NCBI GenBank assembly: GCA_016933675.1
Contig: JAFGAM010000018.1
Coordinates: 1-46,111 of the forward strand
Direction of reading: 5' to 3'
Source of the DNA: Candidatus Anaeroferrophillacea bacterium
Lineage (GTDB): Bacteria; Desulfobacterota; Anaeroferrophillalia; Anaeroferrophillales; Anaeroferrophillaceae
Length of the DNA: 46,111 nucleotides
Made by a program: the position numbers and the translations under genes
The notes under the pieces: model-generated
What the model was told of the DNA's origin: nothing
The model's database searches: none
What the model saw: only the letters and a program-made list of their open reading frames with translations
In this document: piece by piece, positions 16,475-24,763 of the stretch
Layout: each line of letters begins with the position of its first letter
Position numbering within the stretch: position 1 is the first letter of the stretch

Positions 16475-17425
16475 GTGCCGTTACGACACCACGGGGACAT
16501 CGGCGACGTGTGCCACGATCAGAACTTCAAGAACCTGATCCTCGACTATCCCCGGCAGGCGCCGGCTTTTTTCGCCGCCGCGGAGGCCGGCGCCATTGAT
16601 GACCGGGCGCGGGTTATCCCCATCCGCCAGGAGCAGTTGCAGGAGCGGCTCGGTGAGCGTTTCCGTGAACTGGATGTTCCTCTGCTGGTCGAGTGGCCTG
16701 ATGGCCGGCGGGCGGCGGAAATCTTCGTTATCGAAGAGGAAACCGAAGCCCGCCGTTTCTCCATTCACCGTCTGGCCCACTACTGCCTGGATCTGGCGGA
16801 ACTGTTCGAAACCGACCGGGTGATTCCGGTAGTGGTTTTTCTTCACGGCAGCCGTTACCAGCGTCGTTTGCACCTTGGTGGCGCACAGCATAACTACCTG
16901 GAGTTCCGGTATCTTGGGTGCGATTTGCCGTCCCTTGCCAGTGCGGATTACTGGGAGAGCGACAACCTGGTGGCCCGGCTGAACCTGCCGAACATGGGGT
17001 TTTCTCCGGCGGATCGGGTCGAGGTGTACGCCCATGCGGTCCGGGGCCTGGTGACCCTGGAGCCCGATCCCGAGAGACAGCTGAAATACCTTGACTTTGT
17101 CGATATTTATGCCAGATTGGATGAAAATGAACTGATGGAGTATCGGCGGCGTTTTCCGCGTGAGGAGGCGGTGATGAGCAGTTTTGCGGAACGGTTTACC
17201 CGACAAGGCGTCTAGCAGGGCGTCCAGCAAGGCATGCAGCAGGGCATGCAGCAGGGGGTGCAGAAAGGCGAAGTTACGGTTTTGCTGCGCCTGATGGAAC
17301 GCAAATACGGCCCCGCGGCCACCCATGCCCACCGCCGGCGTATCGAGCAGGCGGATGCCGAAACCCTGCTGGAATGGTCGGACAGGATCCTGACCGCGGA
17401 AACGGTGGAGGATATGTTTTCCTGA
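16475..17425 (+). pseudogene. Rpn/DUF4351-family nuclease-like gene interrupted by an amber codon
   Basis: A Rpn (recombination-promoting nuclease)/DUF4351-type gene. The first part has QNFKNLILDYPRQAPAFFA, LLVEWPDGRRAAEIFVIEEE, HRLAHYCLDL and ADYWESDNLVARLNLPNM, as in this family. After codon 246 a TAG at 17213-17215 interrupts a run of Gln-Gly repeats. The same frame then continues QGVQQG, MQQGMQQGVQKG and the typical C-terminal block LMERKYGP followed by ILTAETVEDMFS. The TAG replaces one of a series of CAG codons, so a single C-to-T change explains it. A restart at the ATG at 17234 could give a 63-residue fragment. The first start may be the GTG at 16475 or the better-placed GTG at 16508. 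A strong terminator follows. Confidence 0.85.
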
Positions 17426-17453
17426 GTTTGCCGCTGTTTGTCTGTGTGCCTGC

Positions 17454-17488
17454 CGCCTGCCGGGAATGTATCCCGGCGGGCGTTTTTT
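17454..17488 (+). terminator. Intrinsic terminator after the Rpn/DUF4351 gene
   Basis: Arms CGCCTGCCGGGA and TCCCGGCGGGCG (one G-T pair) enclose loop ATGTA and are followed by six T residues at 17483-17488. Confidence 0.88.
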
Positions 17489-17822
17489 GTGCCGTCGCCG
17501 TTTTCAACCCCGATACCCAGGTCGTGCCAAGCTGTAATTTTGTGGACCGCCGTCCAGATACTGCAGGGAGGCAGGCAGGCCGCTCCATGCCATTGAAATT
17601 GCCGGGCGGATCATCCGCCGGAATGGTGAAATCGATTGTGGGCGCCACGGGTACCATTGCCGCCGGGATGACCGGCGATGGCCTCGGCGGCAGAGATTGA
17701 CAAACGGGGCGCCGGCGAGCTACACTTGCAGCAGGTTTTTTCGCCACCCCAGCTGGGCGACTGGGAGGAGCCGGCCGGATATCCGGTCTGCCGGCCGTTT
17801 TCCCGACCGCCCCCGGTCAGAC
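17489..17822 (+). promoter_or_regulatory. Promoter region of the symporter-kinase gene
   Basis: This gap holds no convincing gene. TTGACA at 17697-17702 is followed after 18 bases by TACACT at 17721-17726, a plausible sigma-70 promoter. It gives a leader of about 90 bases to the ATG at 17823. No clear ribosome site precedes that ATG. Confidence 0.6.
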
Positions 17823-20800
17823 ATGACGGCAAATCCCCGATACCTGCTGGTTGTCGGTCTCTCCCTCGGCTACCTGCTCTCCCTCTTCGCGGTGGCGGCC
17901 TACGCCGACCGGCGGCGTGCGCAGGGCCGCAGCATCGTCGACAATCCCTACATCTACGCCCTTTCTCTGGCGGTCTACTGCTCCTCCTGGACCTTCTACG
18001 GCAGCGTCGGCGAGGCCGCCAATACCGGCTTCCGCTTTGTTACCGTCTATATCGGCCCGACCCTGACAGCATTTTCCTGGTGGTTCATCCTGCGTAAGAT
18101 GGTGCGCATCGCGCAGGAGAACAACATCACCTCCATCGCCGATTTCCTCAGTTCCCGCTACGGCAAGTGCCCGCGCCTCGGCGCCCTGGTCACCCTGTTC
18201 GCCATCGTCGGCATCATGCCCTACATCGCCCTGCAGTTGAAGGCGGTGGACACCACCTTCAACCTGATCGTCAAGGCGGCGTCGGCGGACGAGGTGGCGA
18301 AGATGCTCTCGCTGCTGGGGCCGGACATCGAGATGCAGCCCATATTCCGGGACACGGCCTTTTTCGTGTCCCTTGTACTGGCGCTTTTCGGTGCCCTCTT
18401 CGGTGCCCGTCATCTCGATGCCTCAGAGACCCACGACGGCATGGTGGCGGCGGTGGCGCTGGAGTCGCTGGTCAAGCTCTTCGCCTTTCTCCTGGTCGGT
18501 CTTTTTGTCGCCTACGGCATCTTCGATGGTTTTCAGGACATCCTCAACCGCATCGCCGCCCATCCGTCCTACCGCCATCTGCTGCGTATCGACACCTGCC
18601 GGGCCAACAGCTACCAGGCCTGGTTTACCATGGTGCTGCTCTCCATGTCGGCGATTCTCTTCCTGCCGCGCCAGTTTCACATGGCGGTGATCGAGAACCA
18701 CCGCGAGAATCACATCCTCAAGGCGATGTTTCTCCTGCCGCTCTACCTGTTCCTCATGAACGTGTTCGTCGTTCCTATTTCCTTCGGTGGCTTGTTGAAG
18801 ATCGGCGGCACCTCGTCCACCGCCGATACCTACGTACTCACCCTGCCACTGCTGCGGCACCAGGCGGGGCTGAGCTTTCTGGCCTTCATCGGCGGGCTGT
18901 CGGCGGCCACCGGCATGGTGGTGGTCTCCTCGGTGACGCTTTCCACCATGTTGCTCAACAGCCTGATCATGCCCCTGCTGCTGGCCCTGCGGATCACCAC
19001 CGATCTGTCCCGCTGGCTGCTACAGATCAAACGCCTTGGCATTCTCGCGATCATCCTCATGGGCTATTTTTTCTACCGTTTCATCGGCGAGTCCTACATG
19101 CTGGTGAATATGGGGCTGATCTCCTTTGCCGCCGCCATCCAGCTGGCACCGGCACTCATCGGCGGGCTCTACTGGAAGGGCGGCACCCGTTTCGGGGCGA
19201 TGAGCGGCATTTCCCTCGGTTTTGCCGGCTGGTTCTATACCCTGCTGGTGCCTTCCTTCGTTCGTTCCGGCTGGCTGCCGGCGAGTATAATCCTTTCCGG
19301 CCCCTTCGATATCTGGTGGCTAAAACCGACGGAACTCTTCGGTCTCACCGGCTTCGATTTCTATTCCCACGCCCTTTTCTGGTCCCTGACCCCGAACGTG
19401 CTGGCCTATTTCGCCATCTCCCTCATCGGCCCCCAGGATGAGGTCGACCGGCGGCAGGCGGAGAAGTTCGTCGATGTCTACCGGCCGACCATCGACCGTT
19501 TCATCCGCGAGAAACGCTATTCGATCTTTCCGGCGATCACCGAGATCGAGAAGATGATGGCCAAGTTCGTCGGCCAACCGCGGGCGCGCCAGGCCCTGGC
19601 GGAGTTCTTCGCTACCGACGATTACGAGCACCTGCCGGACGGCATGACCGACCAGGACCGCATGCGCCTGGCGGGGCAGGTGGAGAAGGTGCTGGCCGGC
19701 GCGGTGGGATCGTCGGCGGCGCGGGTGATCTGCGACAGCTACATGCGCGCCCTGGGCTCGGAGATGGAAAGCGTGTTTGACATCTTCGGCAAGATCTCCC
19801 TCTCCCTGGAGGCCAGCCAGGAAGAATTGCGCCAGCGGGTCAAGGAGCTGTCGGTACTCTTCGAGGCGGCCCGGACCATCGGCTCCTCCGTCAGCCTCCA
19901 GCAGATCATGGACAATATCCTCGATTTGCTGGTTGATACCTTCAGTGTCGACAACTGTTCCGTCCGCCTGCTGGACGAGGACGGCATGCTGCGGATCAAA
20001 TGCCAGCGCGGCCTGAAGCCCGAGTTTGTCAAGACCGCCGAACGGCAGCCGTCCATGGAGTGCCATTCCGGCGAGTGTTACCTCACCGGCCGGGTGATCC
20101 GGGTGCCCGACGCCGAGCGCATCTCCAAGCCCGTTTCCACCAACCTGATCACCGGCCAGGGAATCAAATCCTTTGTTCAGGCCCCCATCGTTTACGAGGG
20201 GCATACCATCGGCGTACTCACGGCGGCGTCGGTCAAGGAGAAGGGCTATTTTTCAGACCAGTTCACCGAGCTGTTTACCAGCCTCGCCGGCCAGCTCGGG
20301 GTGGCCATCGAGAAGGCGCGGCTCTACGAGCGGCTCGAGGCTTTCAACCGCGAGCTGGAGGTGAAGGTGGCCGAGCGCACGGTGGCGCTGGAGCAGCAAT
20401 CCCTCGAGCTGGAAACCGTCAATCGTGAACTCAAGGAGCTGGACCGATTGAAGTCGGAGTTTCTCGCCAACATGTCCCACGAACTGCGGACGCCGATGAA
20501 CTCCATCATCGGTTACACCCAGCTGCTCATCGACGGCGTCGACGGCCCGGTGAACGACGATCAGCAGGAGAGCCTTGAAAAGGTGGAGCGCAACGCCGAG
20601 CACCTGCTGAACCTGATCAACGATATCCTCGATCTGTCCAAGATCGAGGCCGGCAAGATGGAAATGAAGATCGCGCCGTTTGCCTTCGATGAGGTGGTGG
20701 AAGATACGGTTGACACCATCCGGCCGCTGATCGAGAACAAGCGTCACCAATTCAACCTCGAGCTGGTATCCGGTTTGCCGCCGGTGCTGGGGGATGCCGA

Positions 20801-22004
20801 GAAGGTGCGACAGATCCTCATCAACCTTTTGAATAACGCGGTGAAGTTCACCCCCGCCGAGGGAACCATCACCCTGGCCGCCGGACCCTGCGCCGCCCCG
20901 CCCCGGGGTCTGGCGCACCGGGCCGGCTACCTGCAGGTTGATGTCCGGGATACCGGCATCGGCATCCGTGAGGAGGATATCGGTCGCCTCTTCGGCGAGT
21001 TCGTGCAGCTTGAATCGTCTGCCAACCGTACCTACGGTGGCACCGGTCTCGGGCTCAGTATCACCCGGCGGCTGGTGGATCTGCACGATGGCCGCATCTG
21101 GGTGGAAAGCGAATTCGGCCGTGGGTCGACCTTTTCATTTGTGCTGCCGCTGGCGGAGCCGTACATGGCCGAAACCGAACCCGTCGGCGCGGGGGGGGTG
21201 GCCGTGACCACCGCCGGCGGTAAAACGGCGCCCGCGGCCGAACCGTGCCGCGACACCGGCCTGTGCGTGGTGGCGGTGTGCGACGATCCGACTCATGGTG
21301 AGACCATTTCCGCCTATCTGACTGAAACCGGGTTCCAGGTGGTGGTGGCCGGCGGGGTCGATGCCGCCCTTGCGGCGGTGGGAGCTCATCGCCCGTTCGT
21401 CGTGGTTGTCGACCTGCAGCTCTATCTGCGTCAGGGCTGGGAGCTGGTGCGCCGGTTCCAGGAAAACGAGGCCACCAGGTCGTTGCCGCTGGTGCTGGTA
21501 TCCCTCCAGGAAGACGACCGCGGGCTGGTCATCGGTCCGGAAGATTTTCTGCTGAAACCCCTGGCGCGCGACCAGCTCACCGGCGAGATCGCCCGTATCC
21601 TGACCCAGCACGCCCTGCGGGACGTACTGGTGGTGGACGACGACCCCCAGGCCATCGACCTGGAAACCAAGATTCTCGAAGGCATGGGGATCGAGATCCG
21701 CACCGCCCTGAGCGGCAGCGCCGCCATCGACGAGATGAACCGGCGGGTGCCGGGGCTGGTGCTGCTGGATCTGATGATGCCGGGCATTGACGGATTCCAG
21801 GTGGTGGACTATATGAGATCGGAGCCGCGGCTGAGTGCGGTGCCGATTATCGTCATTACGGCGAAGGATATGGATGCGGTCGAAATCGCCGCGCTCAACG
21901 GCCAGGTGCAGCAGGTGATTCACAAGGGGGTGCGGATGCGGCGCCAGCTGCTGGCGGAGATCGAGCGCTGGCGGGCGCGGCGGGGGATATGCGATGAACG
22001 CTGA
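17823..22004 (+). CDS. Sodium:solute symporter / hybrid histidine kinase (CbrA/CrbS-like) with two receiver domains
   Basis: A 1393-residue sensor fusing a transporter to a kinase. Residues 1 to about 540 are a multi-pass sodium:solute symporter fold (about 13 hydrophobic segments). A helical linker consistent with a STAC domain follows to about 660. Then come a GAF domain (about 680-830), a coiled coil, HisKA with His886 in FLANMSHELRTPMNS, and HATPase with DTGIGI and GGTGLGLS. Two receivers end it: about 1146-1262 and 1267-1385, the second with Asp1316 in LLDLMMPGIDG. Known relatives CbrA and CrbS carry PAS rather than GAF and control carbon or acetate metabolism. The transported or sensed ligand is not readable here. 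The frame is open 42 codons upstream, but the membrane part begins at this ATG. Its end overlaps the next receiver gene by 11 bases. Confidence 0.92.
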   Translation: MTANPRYLLVVGLSLGYLLSLFAVAAYADRRRAQGRSIVDNPYIYALSLAVYCSSWTFYGSVGEAANTGFRFVTVYIGPTLTAFSWWFILRKMVRIAQENNITSIADFLSSRYGKCPRLGALVTLFAIVGIMPYIALQLKAVDTTFNLIVKAASADEVAKMLSLLGPDIEMQPIFRDTAFFVSLVLALFGALFGARHLDASETHDGMVAAVALESLVKLFAFLLVGLFVAYGIFDGFQDILNRIAAHPSYRHLLRIDTCRANSYQAWFTMVLLSMSAILFLPRQFHMAVIENHRENHILKAMFLLPLYLFLMNVFVVPISFGGLLKIGGTSSTADTYVLTLPLLRHQAGLSFLAFIGGLSAATGMVVVSSVTLSTMLLNSLIMPLLLALRITTDLSRWLLQIKRLGILAIILMGYFFYRFIGESYMLVNMGLISFAAAIQLAPALIGGLYWKGGTRFGAMSGISLGFAGWFYTLLVPSFVRSGWLPASIILSGPFDIWWLKPTELFGLTGFDFYSHALFWSLTPNVLAYFAISLIGPQDEVDRRQAEKFVDVYRPTIDRFIREKRYSIFPAITEIEKMMAKFVGQPRARQALAEFFATDDYEHLPDGMTDQDRMRLAGQVEKVLAGAVGSSAARVICDSYMRALGSEMESVFDIFGKISLSLEASQEELRQRVKELSVLFEAARTIGSSVSLQQIMDNILDLLVDTFSVDNCSVRLLDEDGMLRIKCQRGLKPEFVKTAERQPSMECHSGECYLTGRVIRVPDAERISKPVSTNLITGQGIKSFVQAPIVYEGHTIGVLTAASVKEKGYFSDQFTELFTSLAGQLGVAIEKARLYERLEAFNRELEVKVAERTVALEQQSLELETVNRELKELDRLKSEFLANMSHELRTPMNSIIGYTQLLIDGVDGPVNDDQQESLEKVERNAEHLLNLINDILDLSKIEAGKMEMKIAPFAFDEVVEDTVDTIRPLIENKRHQFNLELVSGLPPVLGDAEKVRQILINLLNNAVKFTPAEGTITLAAGPCAAPPRGLAHRAGYLQVDVRDTGIGIREEDIGRLFGEFVQLESSANRTYGGTGLGLSITRRLVDLHDGRIWVESEFGRGSTFSFVLPLAEPYMAETEPVGAGGVAVTTAGGKTAPAAEPCRDTGLCVVAVCDDPTHGETISAYLTETGFQVVVAGGVDAALAAVGAHRPFVVVVDLQLYLRQGWELVRRFQENEATRSLPLVLVSLQEDDRGLVIGPEDFLLKPLARDQLTGEIARILTQHALRDVLVVDDDPQAIDLETKILEGMGIEIRTALSGSAAIDEMNRRVPGLVLLDLMMPGIDGFQVVDYMRSEPRLSAVPIIVITAKDMDAVEIAALNGQVQQVIHKGVRMRRQLLAEIERWRARRGICDER

Positions 22005-22383
22005 AGCGGCCTGTATATTGGTGGTCGAGGACAATGACGATAATCGGGAACTGATTCTCAAGGTGCTCGAACTGCACGGCTATCGGGCCATCGGCGCCGC
22101 GGACGGTGCCGCCGCTCTGGCCGCGGTGGAGTACGAGGTGCCCGATCTCATCCTCATGGACATCAACCTGCCGGACATGGACGGCCTCGATGTGACGCGC
22201 ATCATCCGTGGTCGCGAGGGGTTCGATCAGGTGCCTATCGTCGCGCTCACCGGCTATGCCATGGCCGGTGATCGTGATCGCAGCATCGATGCCGGTTGCA
22301 GCGAATACATCGCCAAGCCCATAAATGTCCGCACCTTCCCGCGGGTCATCGAGCGACTGCTGGCGGCACGGGCGAAACATTGA
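21994..22383 (+). CDS. Single-domain response regulator (receiver only)
   Basis: A 129-residue stand-alone receiver of the DivK/CheY-like class. The acidic pair is in LVVEDNDDN, the phospho-acceptor is Asp56 in LMDINLPDMDG, the Thr lies in VALTGYAM and the Lys in YIAKPINV. There is no output domain. It overlaps the preceding hybrid kinase by 11 bases, so it is almost certainly its translational partner and may accept or buffer phosphate in that relay. Confidence 0.93.
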   Translation: MNAEAACILVVEDNDDNRELILKVLELHGYRAIGAADGAAALAAVEYEVPDLILMDINLPDMDGLDVTRIIRGREGFDQVPIVALTGYAMAGDRDRSIDAGCSEYIAKPINVRTFPRVIERLLAARAKH

Positions 22384-22486
22384 GCGCCGGTGGATAATGC
22401 GCGGGAGGGAAACCGTACGGGCGACCGGCCGGTCGCCCCAACAACCACCGCCGATATGCGTCGTAACCGGCCGGCACGTTGAACGC

Positions 22487-22652
22487 CGGGGATTCGCGGC
22501 GCGTTTCTTTGCCGGGGAATGTGCGTGAGTGGAGAGACGGGTTTGCACCCGCCCGTGGTACGTCGCGGTGACCCAGGTTGCAACGTCTGTCGGGACGCGC
22601 CGCGCCCGGGCAGGCAACGAAGAAGATGGTGCTGACAGGAAGCCGGGAGACA
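22487..22652 (+). repeat. Dispersed intergenic element, copy C (diverged)
   Basis: GGGGATTCGCGGCGCGTTTCT at about 22488 corresponds to the CCAGATTCGCGGCCCTTCC block of copy B. GAAGAAGATGGTGCTGACAG followed by GAAGCCGG (22619-22647) corresponds to its core. The element ends about ten bases before the next start codon. The left flank of this gap (22384-22486) is GC-rich and holds no gene I can support. Confidence 0.55.
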
Positions 22653-22658
22653 GATGTG

Positions 22659-23714
22659 ATGGCTGATATCATTCTCATTGTTGACGACAACCTCGACAAC
22701 GTCGAACTGTTGCGTAAACGGTTCCGCGCCGCCGGCTTCGAGACCATCGAGGGCTACGACGGCGAGCAGGCGGTGGCGCTGACCCGCGAGCACCTGCCGA
22801 GCATCATCCTGCTGGATATCATGATGCCCAAGCTCGACGGCTTCGAGGTCTGCCAGGTGCTCAAGGAGCAGGAGAAAACCCGCCACATCCCCATCATCAT
22901 GCTGACCGCCAAGCGCGAGGTGCCTGACAAGGTCAAGGGGTTCGGTCTCGGTGCCGACGATTACGTCACCAAACCGTTCAACTTTCCCGAGCTGCTGGCC
23001 CGGGTCCAGGCGCTGCTCAAAACCCGAAGCTTTCACGAGCGCCAGATCGAGCACGAGCGTCAGAAGGCCCTCGACCAGATGGTCGACGGCGTCGCCCACG
23101 AGGTGCGCAACCCGGTGGCCGCCATCGGCGGCTTTGCCCGGCGTATCAGTGACGAACTGCCCGATGACGACCGCAAGAAGAAGTATGCCCAGGTGATCCT
23201 CAAGGAGACCGAGCGCCTCGAACGCATGGTGCAGGACATCTTCAAGTTCAAGATGGTGCCCAACGGCGAGCGCACGGCGGAGGATTTTCATGACCTGCTC
23301 GACGACATGCTGCGGTTCATGAAGCCGAAGCTGGAGCAGGCCGGCATCCAGGTGGTGCGGCGTTATGCGCCCAACCTGCCGCACGTCACCGTGCACCGGA
23401 AGAACATGGTCACCGCCTTCGGCCAACTGGTGACCAACGCCATCGAGGCGATGGAAGGCGGCGGCACCATGACCGTCATCACCCTGTTGCGGGACAGCGG
23501 CGAACTGGAAGTCACCATCACCGACACCGGTCGGGGGATTGCCGAAAAGGATCTCGACAGTGTTTTCGATCCCTTCTTCACCACCAAGATGGTGGGGGCG
23601 GGGATGGGGCTGCCGCTGGTGCGCCGGATTGTCGAGGACCACCACGGCACGGTGGGCATCAGCAGTCGGCTGGGTGAGGGGACGACGGTGCGGGTGGTGC
23701 TGCCGGTAACGTGA
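22659..23714 (+). CDS. Receiver-histidine kinase (response regulator fused to kinase core)
   Basis: A 351-residue cytoplasmic signalling protein. The N-terminal receiver (about 1-120) has VDDNLDN, Asp53 in LLDIMMPKLDG and YVTKPF. It is followed by HisKA with His147 in DGVAHEVRNPVAAIGG and an HATPase ending in DTGRGI, FDPFFTTKMVGAGMGLP and LGEGTTVRVVLP. The receiver-first architecture suggests that it relays a signal received from another kinase, possibly the symporter-kinase upstream. GGAGA lies nine bases before the ATG. No sensory or membrane domain is present. Confidence 0.92.
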   Translation: MADIILIVDDNLDNVELLRKRFRAAGFETIEGYDGEQAVALTREHLPSIILLDIMMPKLDGFEVCQVLKEQEKTRHIPIIMLTAKREVPDKVKGFGLGADDYVTKPFNFPELLARVQALLKTRSFHERQIEHERQKALDQMVDGVAHEVRNPVAAIGGFARRISDELPDDDRKKKYAQVILKETERLERMVQDIFKFKMVPNGERTAEDFHDLLDDMLRFMKPKLEQAGIQVVRRYAPNLPHVTVHRKNMVTAFGQLVTNAIEAMEGGGTMTVITLLRDSGELEVTITDTGRGIAEKDLDSVFDPFFTTKMVGAGMGLPLVRRIVEDHHGTVGISSRLGEGTTVRVVLPVT

Positions 23715-23815
23715 AGGCGGCGCGGCGGCCAATCACGTCGTCCTCGTTCCGGTGCCGCGAAAACCGGGGAATGCGGCGTGATGCCGGGGGGCAGCGAGGG
23801 GTAGTTCTGTTCGGG

Positions 23816-24208
23816 TCAATCCCCGGGTGCCGGTTCCGGCAGGGCCGGGCGCGTCTTGATGACCGATTCGCGGCGGATGCTGACGGTGCCCGGTTTCGCG
23901 TTTCGGGGCTTGGTGACGTGCTGCGCCCGGGTGCAGCTCACCGCTACCGTGCCGCCGCCGCGGGCCTTGCTGTGCCAGGCGGCGACGGCCGCCGCTCGTT
24001 GCAGGGTTTCACGGTCGGGTTCCATCCCCTCACGGTGGTGGAGGATGACGTGGCTGCCCGGCATGCCGCGGACGTGAAACCACCAGTCGGCGGGATGGGC
24101 CTCACGGATGCTCAGCCGGTCGTTGTCGGCATCGGTTTTGCCGGCGCTGACCCGCCAGCCCCCCGGCAGGGTGTAGCTCCAGATCCGGGGTTCAGGGCGG
24201 CCGTTCAC
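23816..24208 (-). CDS. NFACT-R (DUF814) RNA-binding domain protein
   Basis: A stand-alone NFACT-R domain of 130 residues. The hallmark segment is WWFHVRGMPGSHVILHH, with the ARGGGTVAVSCTRAQHV and KPGTV segments downstream, as in the C-terminal part of RqcH/NEMF-type proteins. Those proteins act in ribosome quality control, but here the NFACT-N and coiled-coil parts are missing, so the role is uncertain. The gene converges on the receiver-kinase, with about 100 bases between the stop codons. It is the last of three small minus-strand genes. Confidence 0.88.
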   Translation of the reverse strand: MNGRPEPRIWSYTLPGGWRVSAGKTDADNDRLSIREAHPADWWFHVRGMPGSHVILHHREGMEPDRETLQRAAAVAAWHSKARGGGTVAVSCTRAQHVTKPRNAKPGTVSIRRESVIKTRPALPEPAPGD

Positions 24209-24287
24209 TGCCGGATTCCTTTTCGGTTCCCTGCCTCCGGCCGCGGGAAGGGCACGAAAATCGCTGCCATGAAGGTAGGCGCCGCGG

Positions 24288-24491
24288 TCAGACCCGGCCT
24301 GATTCTACCAGGCGGACGAAGTGTTCGAACGAGCGGTCGTAGGTGCGTTCGGCTGCCGGCGGAAAGCAGCAGCCGGGCAGCTGCCGCTGTTTCAAGTGGT
24401 AACTGATGCAGTCGCAACACCTGCCCTTTTTGTTGCAGGCGTCGTAGGTGCAGGCGCAGTGCGCGAGATTTTGTTCCTGTTTGCATTCCAT
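24288..24491 (-). CDS. Small cysteine-rich protein, DUF6485 type
   Basis: A 67-residue soluble protein with nine cysteines, including CACTYDACNKKGRCCDC, followed by YHLKQRQLPGCCFPPAAERT and YDRSFEHF. This pattern matches the DUF6485 family found in anaerobic bacteria; no function is established. The cysteine spacing suggests metal binding or a disulfide-stabilised fold. The ATG at 24491 is preferred over that at 24497 because GAGA is then at a usual distance. It begins just after the stop of the small membrane protein gene, so the two are co-transcribed. Confidence 0.75.
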   Translation of the reverse strand: MECKQEQNLAHCACTYDACNKKGRCCDCISYHLKQRQLPGCCFPPAAERTYDRSFEHFVRLVESGRV

Positions 24492-24500
24492 GATCATATC

Positions 24501-24653
24501 TCAACGGGTGTGCAGAAAGAACAGCACGTACATCACCCCCAGGTAGCCGAGGAAAAGGATCCCCGCTCCCAGCATGACGTGGTTGAACAGGCGCAGCAGG
24601 CGTGCCTTGCGGTCGGCGGCGGTATCCGGGCGAGGTTTGTTTTCATCTTTCAT
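24501..24653 (-). CDS. Small single-pass membrane protein
   Basis: A 50-residue protein with a charged N-terminus (MKDENKPRPDTAADRKARLL) and one C-terminal hydrophobic helix, HVMLGAGILFLGYLGVMYVL, ending in HTR. The function is unknown. The frame is open 20 codons further, but that part overlaps the divergent promoter. It is coupled to the DUF6485 gene and divergent from the large sensor kinase. It was accepted as a gene on the basis of its membrane segment and operon position. Confidence 0.6.
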   Translation of the reverse strand: MKDENKPRPDTAADRKARLLRLFNHVMLGAGILFLGYLGVMYVLFFLHTR

Positions 24654-24728
24654 GGGTGCTGCATACCACAGGCTCAGGGCCATCCGCAAGGGAAACCGCG
24701 TCGTTGATGGCAAAAATGGGACCGGTGT

Positions 24729-24757
24729 TTGACGTCCCCGGCAACGGCCGTTATATT
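24729..24757 (+). promoter_or_regulatory. Sigma-70 promoter of the NMT1-sensor kinase
   Basis: TTGACG at 24729-24734 is separated by exactly 17 bases from TATATT at 24752-24757. The expected start, about 24764, coincides with the first in-frame ATG of the kinase gene. The transcript is therefore either leaderless, or translation starts at 24779 after a 15-base leader. Confidence 0.75.
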
Positions 24758-24763
24758 CCCCTC

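Noticed and set aside
17204-17270. The CAGCAGGGC-type repeats as a CRISPR array
   Set aside because: The units are contiguous codon repeats for Gln-Gly in a known family, with no spacers. No CRISPR array was seen anywhere in the window.
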